8,240 bases of DNA from Acidisphaera sp035272265 (GCA_035272265.1 DATEQV010000061.1:1-8240), one strand, 5' to 3'; numbered from the stretch's first letter, positions 1 through 6,664 are shown. Notes: a model not told the origin generated them from the sequence alone. Numbers and translations: made by a program.

Positions 1-1
1 C

Positions 2-2371
2 ACGAACGGGTCCCCCACGTCCGCGCCGTCGCGGCAGCCGCAACCGGCGCCGCCGCAGAAGCTGGAAGCCGGCGGACCCTTGCCGGCGCCGGCCGCCGCG
101 TCCGCGCAAGCCGCGCCGGCGGGCGCTGCAGGCAGCGCGCCCGCATCGACGCAGCCCCCGCCGCCGGCGGCGGGCGAGATCGTCGTGCCCGCAACATCCA
201 CCGCCGGCGCGGCCGCGTTCCGTCGTGGCGAGTGGGCCTTCGTCGTCGTCGACGAGCCGCACGACGCGCTGCTCGCGGCCGATCCGGCGTTCGGCGCCAC
301 GCTGCGCGCGCTGCCCGACGCGACGGTCGTGCGGCTGCGCGTGCCGCTCGCGCACGGGCTCGCGCTCGTTCGCGTCGCCGGCGGCTGGGCGGCGCGGGTG
401 ACGGACGGCGCGACGCCCGCCGCGATCGTGCAGCCGCGTCCGGACGGTGGAAAGCTGCTGCTTCCGGTGCACGACAGCGGGCGGGTCGTTCGCCTGACGG
501 ACCCCGACACCGGCGCCCTGCTGCTCGCCGGCACCCAGCGCAGTGGCGCCGACGGCATCCCCGCCACGCGCCGTTCGCCGACGTTCCTGCTGTTGCCGAG
601 CTGGCAGGGCGTCGCCGTCGAGGCATTCGGCGATGGCGTCGATCTCGCGGCTGTCGCCGAGGGGTTCACGCTCGCGGCCGAAGGGCTTGCTCTCGACGCC
701 CAGCGGGAAGGGTCGTTCGCCGACGCGGCGTCCGCGCTGACGCGCATCCTCGACCTGCCCGCGCTCGACGTGTCCGCGCTGCGCCAGCGCATGCGGACGT
801 CGGTGGCGGATGCGGCACTCGCCCAGCCGCTGGCACGCGGCCGGCCGCGTCTACAGGCCGCCGCCGCGATGCTCGCACTCGGCCTCGGCCCGGAGGCGGC
901 GGCGGTCGTCGACCTCGTCGCGCGCGACGACCCGCGCCTGGCCGACGATCCGCAGCGCCGCGTGCTGGCGGCCGCCGCCGGCCTGATCGCCGGGCGCGAC
1001 GACCACTCCGCCCTGCTCGACCCGCCGGGCACGCCGCAGACCGACGAGACCGCGTTCTGGCAGGCGGTGCGCACGGCGATGCGCGATGAGGGCTCGCCCG
1101 CGGCCGCCGCGTCCTTCGTCGCCACCGCGCCGCTGATCCTGAGCTATCCGGCGCCGCTGCGCGCGCGGCTGCTGCCGCTGGTGGCGGAGACGCTGGCGGC
1201 CGGCGGCCAGCCCGACGCCGCGGCCGCGCTGATCGCCGCCGTGCCGGCAGACGCAAGCCTGGCGCTCGCTCAGGCGATCCTGCACGAAGCGCGCGGCGAG
1301 ACGGCGGCCGCACTCGCCGGCTACGACGCGCTCGCCGCCGGGCGCGACATGCTGACGCGGGTGCGCGCGGCGCGGCGGGCGACCGAACTGCGCCTGAGCA
1401 CGCACCAGATCGACGTCGCGACTGCCGCGCAGCTTCTCGATCGCCAGCTCGCGATTTGGCACGGCGACGCGAGAGAGCTGTCGCTGCGGCTGCGCCTGGC
1501 CGAGCTGCGCGCGTCGGCCGGACGGTGGCGCGCGGCGCTGGACGTGGTGCGCGAGGCCGACGCCGCGTTTCCCGGCATGCCATCCATCCGCGACAAGGCG
1601 CAGTCGATCGTCGCGGCGCTGCTCGCCGGCGACGCCGCCGAGAACATGGCGCCGCTCGACCTGGTGGCGCTGGCGGAGGAGAACGCGGCGCTGCTGCCGG
1701 ATGGCAAGCAAGGCGATGCGCTGGCCGGGCCGCTGGCCGACAAGCTGATCGCGCTCGACCTGCCGGCGCGCGCCGAGCCGGTGCTGCGCCACCTCGCGCA
1801 GGCGGCATCGACGCCTGTTGCCCGTTCGGCCTATGGCGCGCGTCTGGCCGAGATGCAGTTTGGCGACGGCGATGCGGACGGCGCACTGGTCACGCTCGCC
1901 GGCACCGACGGCGACGGCCTGCCCGCCGCATTGGCGGAGCGCCGGCTGCTCGCGCGGGCGGACGCGACCGCGCAGCACGGCGACACGGCACAGGCCGTGG
2001 CCATGCTCGCCGCAGCCGCGTCGGCGGCCACCGACGAGCGGCGCGCGACCATCCTCGAGCGCGCGGGCGACTGGGCGGGCGCGCGCGACGCGCTGCTCTC
2101 GCTCGCCGGGCGCACGATCAAGCCGAACGCCGCTCTGGCGGCGGAAGACCGCCGCACCGTGCTGCGGCTGGCCACGGCGGCGGCGAAGCTGGGCGACACC
2201 GCGCTGCTCGCGCGGCTGCACCGCGACTATGCCGGTTCGTTCACAACCGGCGACGACGCGGCGATCTTCGCCGTGCTGACCGAGGCGCCGGTTCAAGGGG
2301 TCGCCGACATCGGCCGTGCGCGCAGCGAAATGCGCGCCGAACAGGCGATCGCCAGCCCGGCCCGGCCGTAA
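2..2371 (+). CDS. Large Ala-rich helical-repeat (TPR-like) protein, 5' partial
   Basis: The frame is open from the first complete codon of the window to the TAA at 2369-2371 (789 codons), so the true start lies upstream. The first in-window start codon, a TTG at 80, sits inside a Pro/Ala-rich stretch with no ribosome binding site and is probably internal. Visible residues 1-60 are a low-complexity Pro/Ala/Gln linker, of the kind that often follows a signal peptide or membrane anchor. Residues about 70-220 look beta-rich (for example FRRGEWAFVVVDEP and RSPTFLLLPSWQGVAVEAF). From about 230 to the end the protein is a long series of short amphipathic Ala/Leu/Arg helices, including TPR-like pairs such as LALAQAILHEARGETAAALAGYDAL. 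The overall architecture recalls large periplasmic TPR-type scaffold proteins of alphaproteobacteria. That is an inference from memory and no specific function can be named. A 131-nt gap separates it from the ATP-grasp gene, and co-transcription is possible. Confidence 0.8.
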   Translation, partial: TNGSPTSAPSRQPQPAPPQKLEAGGPLPAPAAASAQAAPAGAAGSAPASTQPPPPAAGEIVVPATSTAGAAAFRRGEWAFVVVDEPHDALLAADPAFGATLRALPDATVVRLRVPLAHGLALVRVAGGWAARVTDGATPAAIVQPRPDGGKLLLPVHDSGRVVRLTDPDTGALLLAGTQRSGADGIPATRRSPTFLLLPSWQGVAVEAFGDGVDLAAVAEGFTLAAEGLALDAQREGSFADAASALTRILDLPALDVSALRQRMRTSVADAALAQPLARGRPRLQAAAAMLALGLGPEAAAVVDLVARDDPRLADDPQRRVLAAAAGLIAGRDDHSALLDPPGTPQTDETAFWQAVRTAMRDEGSPAAAASFVATAPLILSYPAPLRARLLPLVAETLAAGGQPDAAAALIAAVPADASLALAQAILHEARGETAAALAGYDALAAGRDMLTRVRAARRATELRLSTHQIDVATAAQLLDRQLAIWHGDARELSLRLRLAELRASAGRWRAALDVVREADAAFPGMPSIRDKAQSIVAALLAGDAAENMAPLDLVALAEENAALLPDGKQGDALAGPLADKLIALDLPARAEPVLRHLAQAASTPVARSAYGARLAEMQFGDGDADGALVTLAGTDGDGLPAALAERRLLARADATAQHGDTAQAVAMLAAAASAATDERRATILERAGDWAGARDALLSLAGRTIKPNAALAAEDRRTVLRLATAAAKLGDTALLARLHRDYAGSFTTGDDAAIFAVLTEAPVQGVADIGRARSEMRAEQAIASPARP

Positions 2372-2502
2372 AGGCGCTACCGGCGCGATCGGCCGCGCGA
2401 TTCTGGTCGGCGATTCCACCTTGTGATCCGGGGGCGCTGCGGTTGCGCAATGGTTGCATCCGTCCGATGGTGGCGGTCTCGTGATCGGGCGAGGCCATGC
2501 GG

Positions 2503-4071
2503 ATGGATGCCGCCGTGAGCGGAACGTCCGGCTCTGCCGGACGGGAGTTGGAGCCGGGCTCCGCGGATGAGTGCGCCGCGTTCCGACGCTTGCAGGCGAC
2601 ATTGCCGGAGATGTTCCGGCGCATCTTTCCGGATCCCAAGGCGCCGCGGACCGTGCTCGTGCTGCCGAGCCTGAGCCTCGATCAGGACGTGCTGGCCAAC
2701 GTCGCCGGCGCGCACCACTACGAGGAGCGGATGCTGGGCATGCTCATGCTGCTCCGGCTGCCGCGCACCCGCGTGGTGTATGTCACCAGCCAGCCGATTT
2801 CGGACACGATCATCGACTACTACCTGCACCTGCTGCAGGGCGTCCCCGCGCGGCACGCGCGCGAGCGGCTGACGCTGCTCTCCTGCTTCGACGGCAGTGC
2901 GCGTCCGGTCACCGAGAAGATCCTCGAGCGCCCGCGTCTGCTCGCGCGCCTGCGCGAGGCGATCGGAGATCCGGCCAACGCCCACATGGCGGCGTTCGTC
3001 GTCGCAGCACCGGAGAGGACGCTGGCGGTGCGGCTGGGCATCCCGATCTACGGGTGCGATCCGGCGCTGCGGGGCCTGGGATCGAAAAGCGGCGGCCGGC
3101 AAATGCTGCGCGAAGCGGGCGTGGCGATCGCCGACGGGGTGGAGGATCTGGCCGACGCGTCGGACATCGCGTGTGCGCTGGCGGAGCTGAAGCGGCGCAA
3201 CCCGGGCCTGCGGCGCGCGGTGGTGAAGCTGAACGAAGGCTTCTCCGGCGAAGGCAACGCGCTGTTCAGGTTCGACGATTTCCCCACGGGGGCGCCCACA
3301 GGACCGGGGCTGGAGCGGTGGGTGGCGGACCGGCTGCCGGAGCTGGCGTTCGAGGCGGCCGGCATGGACTGGGAGATCTACCGGGCGAAGCTCGGCGAGA
3401 TGGGCGCGATCGTCGAGGCGTTCATCGAGGGCGAGGACAAGCGCTCGCCGTCCGCGCAGTTCCGCATCGACCCGACCGGCGCGGTCGAGCCGATCTCGAC
3501 GCACGACCAGCTGCTCGGCGGGCGCGGCGGGCAGGTGTTTCTGGGCTGCCGGTTTCCCGCCGACCAGCGTTACCGGTGCGCGATCCAGGCCGAGGGCGCG
3601 AAGGTGGCGGCCGTGCTCGCGCGGCGTGGCGCGCTCGGGCGGCTGGGCGTGGACTTCGTCTCGGTGCGCGAGGGCGCGGCGTGGCGCCACACCGCGATCG
3701 AGATCAACCTGCGCAAGGGCGGCACGACGCACCCGTTCCTGATGCTGCAGTTCCTGACCGGCGGCGCCTACGACGCGGAGACCGGGGTGTTCCGAACGCC
3801 GTCGGGGCAGACGCGCTGCTACTACGCCACCGACAACCTGCAGGCGCCGCAGTACCGCGGGCTGACGCCGCCGGACCTGGTCGACATCGCCGTGCTGCAC
3901 GGGCTGCACTATGACGGCACGGCGCACGAGGGCGTGGTGTTCCACCTGATCGGCGCGCTGTCGGAGTTCGGCAAGCTCGGCCTGGTGTGCGTCGGCGGCT
4001 CGGTGGAGCGCGCCGAGGCGCTGTACCGCCAGACCGTGGAGATCCTGGACCGCGCGCAGCACGGCGGCTGA
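2503..4071 (+). CDS. ATP-grasp ligase, PGM1-related peptide ligase-like
   Basis: The protein is a predicted cytoplasmic carboxylate-amine ligase: ATP-grasp enzymes activate a carboxylate as an acyl phosphate and join it to an amine. From the ATG at 2503 it has 522 residues. Residues about 48-190 form an alpha/beta pre-ATP-grasp domain (TVLVLPSLSLDQD, RVVYVTSQPISDTIIDYY, GIPIYGCDP). Next come GLGSKSGGRQMLREAGVAI (191-209) and VVKLNEGFSGEGN (240-252), with a candidate ATP-binding Lys242 and a glycine loop. IVEAFIEGEDKRSPS follows, then IEINLRKGGTTHP (399-411), in which Glu400 and Asn402 are the expected metal ligands. The C-terminal part of about 100 residues resembles the PGM1 C-terminal extension. 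The ATG at 2497 is two codons upstream, but GAGG at 2491-2494 is only 2 nt from it and 8 nt from 2503, so 2503 is preferred. The fold is confident. The substrate is unknown, and the PGM1-type assignment is from memory of the family. Confidence 0.85.
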   Translation: MDAAVSGTSGSAGRELEPGSADECAAFRRLQATLPEMFRRIFPDPKAPRTVLVLPSLSLDQDVLANVAGAHHYEERMLGMLMLLRLPRTRVVYVTSQPISDTIIDYYLHLLQGVPARHARERLTLLSCFDGSARPVTEKILERPRLLARLREAIGDPANAHMAAFVVAAPERTLAVRLGIPIYGCDPALRGLGSKSGGRQMLREAGVAIADGVEDLADASDIACALAELKRRNPGLRRAVVKLNEGFSGEGNALFRFDDFPTGAPTGPGLERWVADRLPELAFEAAGMDWEIYRAKLGEMGAIVEAFIEGEDKRSPSAQFRIDPTGAVEPISTHDQLLGGRGGQVFLGCRFPADQRYRCAIQAEGAKVAAVLARRGALGRLGVDFVSVREGAAWRHTAIEINLRKGGTTHPFLMLQFLTGGAYDAETGVFRTPSGQTRCYYATDNLQAPQYRGLTPPDLVDIAVLHGLHYDGTAHEGVVFHLIGALSEFGKLGLVCVGGSVERAEALYRQTVEILDRAQHGG

Positions 4072-4148
4072 CGCGTGGCTGGGCGGCGCGCCTGATGAAG
4101 CTGCATGCGGGCATTGCGCCGGTGTTCGTTCCCGGGGGCACATTTTTC

Positions 4149-4177
4149 TTGCATCGCCCTCCCCCTTGCCCCATATG
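4149..4177 (+). promoter_or_regulatory. Candidate sigma70-type promoter for speD
   Basis: TTGCAT (4149-4154) and CATATG (4172-4177) are separated by 17 nt, inside an unusually T-rich patch in the 186-nt gap between the ATP-grasp gene and speD. Each hexamer matches only about half of the consensus. If the site is real, transcription would start near 4184 and leave a leader of about 70 nt. It would mean that speD can be expressed apart from the ligase gene. No SAM-riboswitch-like architecture was recognised in the leader. Confidence 0.3.
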
Positions 4178-4244
4178 CCGCCCGCTCTGGCCCCAGGGGC
4201 GCCCGCGCGCAGCGGTGTGACCAACAGGCCGTCTACTGGTAGGA

Positions 4245-4250
4245 AAGGAG
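4245..4250 (+). promoter_or_regulatory. Ribosome binding site of speD
   Basis: AAGGAG lies 7 nt before the ATG at 4258. It decides the start. The in-frame GTG at 4255 has only 4 nt spacing, and the ATG at 4251 is in another frame and reaches a stop after about 25 codons. Confidence 0.75.
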
Positions 4251-4257
4251 ATGCGTG

Positions 4258-4710
4258 ATGAGCGCACTCAACCCACTGGGGATGGTCTCGGAACTTCCGA
4301 GCAGCAACCAGTTTTCGGAAACCGCTTCTGAGGTTCAGAAGGACTATTTCGTCGAGCGCGACGGGCAGAAGTTCGCCGGCACCCATCTGCTGATCGACCT
4401 GTGGGGTGCGAAGAACCTGACCGATCCCGCGCGCATCGACCGTGCGCTGTGCGACGCCGCGCTGGCGGCGCGTGCGACGATCCTGCACAGCCACTTCCAT
4501 CACTTCGGACCCGATGGCGGCGTCTCGGGCGTGATCGTGCTGGCGGAGAGCCACATCTCGATCCACACGTGGCCGGAGCGCGACTTCGCGGCGATCGACA
4601 TTTTCATGTGCGGCGCCTGCAACCCGCACGATTCGATCGAGACGATCCGCGCCGCGTTCGAACCTGATCGCATCCTGCTCGACGAGCAGCGCCGCGGCAT
4701 CATCGGCTGA
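4258..4710 (+). CDS. speD: S-adenosylmethionine decarboxylase proenzyme
   Basis: SpeD decarboxylates S-adenosylmethionine to supply the aminopropyl donor used by SpeE. The protein is 150 residues, typical of the short bacterial class with a pyruvoyl cofactor. The self-cleavage motif LAESHISIHTWPE is intact. Cleavage is expected between Glu97 and Ser98, with Ser98 becoming the pyruvoyl group. The conserved His103 and Cys118 (in FMCGACNP) have the Thermotoga-type spacing of +5 and +20 from the serine. Other family blocks are GTHLLIDLWGAKNL (about 41-54) and HSHFHHFGPDGGVSGVIVLAES (78-98). It has an N-terminal extension of about 30 residues before the conserved core, including QKDYFVERDG. The ATG at 4258 is chosen because AAGGAG lies 7 nt upstream. 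speE follows after a 170-nt gap that contains a palindromic repeat, so the two genes probably form an expression unit. Confidence 0.96.
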   Translation: MSALNPLGMVSELPSSNQFSETASEVQKDYFVERDGQKFAGTHLLIDLWGAKNLTDPARIDRALCDAALAARATILHSHFHHFGPDGGVSGVIVLAESHISIHTWPERDFAAIDIFMCGACNPHDSIETIRAAFEPDRILLDEQRRGIIG

Positions 4711-4727
4711 GTTCGGCTTCCGCCGTT

Positions 4728-4834
4728 CGTCATTGCGAGCGTAGCGAAGCAACCCAGGGCAACGCGACAGGCGTTTGCCGCGCGGCCCTGGGTTGCGTCG
4801 TCCCCCGGCCTTCGCCGGGGTCCTCGCAATGACG
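4728..4834. repeat. 107-bp palindromic element between speD and speE (copy 1)
   Basis: The element has perfect 12-bp terminal inverted repeats, CGTCATTGCGAG (4728-4739) and CTCGCAATGACG (4823-4834). A second perfect 12-bp pair, GCAACCCAGGGC (4749-4760) and GCCCTGGGTTGC (4785-4796), is nested inside. A third hairpin, CCCCGGC/GCCGGGG with a CTTC loop, occupies 4803-4820. A diverged relative lies at 6277-6387. The nested palindromes resemble the GTCATTGCGAG-type intergenic repeats common in proteobacterial genomes (REP/MITE-like). That relationship is from memory. If transcribed, the RNA would fold into a strong branched hairpin between speD and speE and could stabilise or attenuate the message. 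Confidence 0.9.
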
Positions 4835-4870
4835 GCGGTTTTACTGTCTCGCTTGTGACACGGGACATGT

Positions 4871-4874
4871 GGAG
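4871..4874 (+). promoter_or_regulatory. Ribosome binding site of speE
   Basis: GGAG lies 6 nt before the ATG at 4881. It selects this ATG over the in-frame GTG at 4869, which overlaps the site itself. Confidence 0.65.
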
Positions 4875-4880
4875 TGCGCC

Positions 4881-5762
4881 ATGACCGACGCATGGGTGAA
4901 CGAGACGCTGTACGCCGACTGGGGCCAGCGCTTCCGCATCAAGCGCGAGCTTGCGCGCGTGCAGAGCGCGTTCCAGGACATCGTCGTGTTCGAAAGCTTC
5001 ACGCATGGCCGCGTGATGCTGCTCGACGGCGTGGTGCAGATCACCGAGGCGGACGAGTTCGTCTACCAGGAGATGCTGACGCACGTGCCGCTACTGGCGC
5101 ATGGCGCGGCGTCTCGCGTCCTGATCATCGGCGCGGGCGACGGCGGGGTGCTGAAGCGCGTGCTGCAGCATCGGACCGTGACGCAGGCGGTGATGGTGGA
5201 GATCGACGGCGAGGTGATCCGGCTGTCGAAGGAGCACCTGGCGGGGATCGGCGGCGACGCGTGGGGGGATCGCCGCGCGCAGGTGATCGTCGGCGACGGG
5301 ATCGACTACGTGACGCGCGCGCCGGATGCGTCGTTCGACGTCATCATCGTCGACAGCACCGATCCGATCGGCGTCGGCGAAGTGCTGTTCACGGATGATT
5401 TCTACGCCCATTGCGCGCGGGTGCTGACCGCGCGCGGCGTGGTGGTGAACCAGTGCGGCGTGCCGTTCATGCAGGGCGACGAGCTGCGCGAGACCAGCCT
5501 GCGGCGGGCGAAATTCTTCGCGCATGTCACCGCGTATGTCGCGGCGGTGCCGACCTATGTCGGCGGATTCATGACGCTCGGCTGGGCGGCGAAGGCCCGG
5601 ATGACGGACGTTGCGCCGGAGGAATTGCGGATACGCGCAGAACGCGCTGGTGTCCTGGGCCGCACCCGTTATTGGACGCCCTCCGTTCAGGCGGCATCGT
5701 TCTGCTTGCCGCCGTACATCGCTGAACTGTTGCCGGATATTTCGGCTTCCCGGCAGGACTGA
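4881..5762 (+). CDS. speE: Spermidine synthase (polyamine aminopropyltransferase)
   Basis: SpeE transfers the aminopropyl group of decarboxylated S-adenosylmethionine to putrescine, giving spermidine and methylthioadenosine in the cytoplasm. The protein is 293 residues, close to the usual bacterial length of about 280-300. The N-terminal beta domain (1-60) ends in MLLDGVVQITEADEFVYQEM. The Rossmann-like domain carries GAGDGG (84-89), the acidic VEID (106-109), VGDG (137-140) and VDSTDP (157-162), where Asp158 matches the expected catalytic aspartate. YVGGFMTLGWA (226-236) and the C-terminal RYWTPSVQAASFCLPPY are also family-typical. The ATG at 4881 has GGAG 6 nt upstream. It forms a pathway pair with speD. 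The last 76 bp overlap the end of an open minus-strand frame. A diverged duplicate of its final coding segment lies about 200 bp downstream, at 5892-5960. Confidence 0.96.
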   Translation: MTDAWVNETLYADWGQRFRIKRELARVQSAFQDIVVFESFTHGRVMLLDGVVQITEADEFVYQEMLTHVPLLAHGAASRVLIIGAGDGGVLKRVLQHRTVTQAVMVEIDGEVIRLSKEHLAGIGGDAWGDRRAQVIVGDGIDYVTRAPDASFDVIIVDSTDPIGVGEVLFTDDFYAHCARVLTARGVVVNQCGVPFMQGDELRETSLRRAKFFAHVTAYVAAVPTYVGGFMTLGWAAKARMTDVAPEELRIRAERAGVLGRTRYWTPSVQAASFCLPPYIAELLPDISASRQD

Positions 5763-6664
5763 TCGTCTTTCGACCGGCCGCCGCCCGCCTCTCCGATTCC
5801 GCTCGCGGCCTGCGCGACCTGTTCGTCGCGCGGCCTGGGGAACAGCCCCGTTCGGGATACGGCAGGCAGGGCGGCGGCCGTCTCGCGTCGGGCATCCGGC
5901 GTCTGCGTGCCGCCATTTGTTGCCGAGCTGATGCCTGACGCCGCGTCTTCGCCGTCGTGATCGTGGTTCGACCGGCCGTCGCCCGCCTCTCCGATTCCGC
6001 TCGCGGCCTGCGCGGCCTGTTCGTCGCGCGGCCTGGGGAACAGCCCCGTTCGGGATACGGCAGGCAGGGCGGCGGCCGTCTCGCGTCCGGCATCCGACGG
6101 TTCGCCGGCGGTGTCGCGGTCGGCAGCCGGCTGCGCCGGAGGCGCGATGTCCGCTAGCTCTGATCGCCCGACCGCATGTGCGTCGTCGTCGTGACCGCGC
6201 GCCGGAGCGTCGGTGGTCGGCTCCGAAGCTCCGTCATTGCGAGCGCGAGCCGTAGCGTCGCTCGGCTCCGAAGCTTCGTCATCGCGAGCGGAGCGACGCA
6301 ACCCAGGGCCGCGTGACAGACGCCTTTCACGCGGCTCTGGCTTGCTTCGTCCCGCCACGCCTTCGGCTCGCGGTCCTCGCAATGACGAGGTTGCCTTGGG
6401 CGCACGACGCGGGGCGCGATCCGTTGGTGGTGCGTCGACGTCGGTCTGGTGCAATGCGCGCTGCGCGCTTTTGCGCCCGACGGATTCGCCGGGTCTGAGG
6501 TCGCGCAGGCGTTCTTTGCGCCGCTGGATTTCGCGGCGCAGATGGCGGGCGTGGGCGCGCACGAGGCCGCGCTCGACCTCGCGGCGGTCGCGATGGTGCC
6601 AGGATTCGACCGAGCCGCGATGGGCGATCATCGGCCAGAGCTCGGGCTCGAACTGCGGCGGCAT
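5687..6664 (-). CDS. C-terminal part of split hypothetical gene, extended through repeats
   Basis: This is the second half of the gene that starts at 7137, in a different frame. Its first ATG (6664) has no convincing ribosome binding site, which favours a frameshifted continuation over an independent gene. The first 70 or so residues look like real protein (PQFEPELWPMIAHRGSVESW, then a basic helix with HLRREIQRRKERL) and use G/C-ending codons. No known family was recognised. Below about 6455 the character changes: the frame crosses the second palindromic element, a 45-bp tandem duplication and the 198-bp duplication, giving repeats such as AVSRTGLFPRPRDEQ twice. It stops inside the 3' end of speE on the opposite strand. 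Part of this tail is antisense to a speE remnant, so the tail may be accidental readthrough in stop-poor DNA. The frame is open for 325 residues. How much is translated is uncertain. Confidence 0.4.
   Translation of the reverse strand: MPPQFEPELWPMIAHRGSVESWHHRDRREVERGLVRAHARHLRREIQRRKERLRDLRPGESVGRKSAQRALHQTDVDAPPTDRAPRRAPKATSSLRGPRAEGVAGRSKPEPRERRLSRGPGLRRSARDDEASEPSDATARARNDGASEPTTDAPARGHDDDAHAVGRSELADIAPPAQPAADRDTAGEPSDAGRETAAALPAVSRTGLFPRPRDEQAAQAASGIGEAGDGRSNHDHDGEDAASGISSATNGGTQTPDARRETAAALPAVSRTGLFPRPRDEQVAQAASGIGEAGGGRSKDDQSCREAEISGNSSAMYGGKQNDAA
5761..6098. repeat. 198-bp direct tandem repeat behind speE (one full and one partial unit)
   Basis: Unit 1 (5761-5958) is repeated at 5959-6098. 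Over the shared 140 or so bases only about six positions differ (roughly 96% identity), and then homology ends. The 198-bp period is a multiple of three. Both units begin immediately after a speE-like stop codon: the true one at 5760-5762 and the remnant one at 5958-5960. Each unit contains a GGGG-AACAG-CCCC hairpin (5837-5849 in unit 1) enclosed by a GCCTG/CAGGC pair (5833-5837 and 5863-5867), so the unit is structured. It could be a repeat element in its own right. Confidence 0.9.
5892..5960 (+). pseudogene. speE: Diverged remnant of a second speE 3' end
   Basis: In the same frame as speE, 5901-5960 encodes VCVPPFVAELMPDAASSPS and a stop. The intact gene ends FCLPPYIAELLPDISASRQD and a stop. 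Codon-by-codon comparison shows synonymous changes (CCG/CCA, GCT/GCC, GAA/GAG, CCG/CCT, GAT/GAC) and conservative replacements (Y/F, I/V, L/M, L/V). This is the pattern of two speE alleles that diverged under selection, not of random drift. The similarity fades upstream of about 5892, so only the last 20 or so codons remain. The remnant lies between the two copies of the tandem unit. It suggests an allele replacement or a deleted speE paralogue. Confidence 0.65.
6217..6306. repeat. 45-bp tandem duplication at the edge of the palindromic element
   Basis: TCGGCTCCGAAGCT occurs at 6217-6230 and again at 6262-6275, each time followed by the left terminus of the palindromic element: CGTCATTGCGAG at 6232-6243, and CGTCATCGCGAG with one mismatch at 6277-6288. 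The period is 45 bp, a multiple of three. The element therefore has two left ends in tandem and one right end. Confidence 0.75.
6277..6387. repeat. Palindromic element copy 2 (111 bp)
   Basis: This is a relative of the element at 4728-4834 in the same orientation. It has a left terminus CGTCATCGCGAG (one mismatch), the internal motif GCAACCCAGGGC (6298-6309) with an imperfect partner near 6333-6346, a central GACAG motif, and an exact right terminus CTCGCAATGACG (6376-6387). It lies inside the open minus-strand frame 5687-6664 and does not interrupt it. The internal stem is less perfect than in copy 1, which suggests it is older. Confidence 0.85.

Noticed and set aside
851..2602. 583-codon open frame on the minus strand
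   Set aside because: It is a shadow of the helical-repeat gene, with low-complexity Arg/Gly/Ala composition and no ribosome binding site.
4072..4257. SAM or polyamine riboswitch before speD
   Set aside because: No recognisable conserved core or pseudoknot pattern could be found by eye, only a T-rich patch and short GC palindromes.
4803..4820. Intrinsic terminator after speD
   Set aside because: The 7-bp GC hairpin is not followed by a T run and is part of the larger repeat element.
2377..4893. 838-codon open frame on the minus strand
   Set aside because: It runs antisense to the ATP-grasp and speD genes, whose motifs are intact. The translation is Arg/His/Ala/Gln-rich with no domain, as expected for an opposite-strand shadow in GC-rich DNA.
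5761..6098. CRISPR array
   Set aside because: There are only two long units (198 bp and a partial copy), no short regular repeats with unique spacers, and no cas genes.
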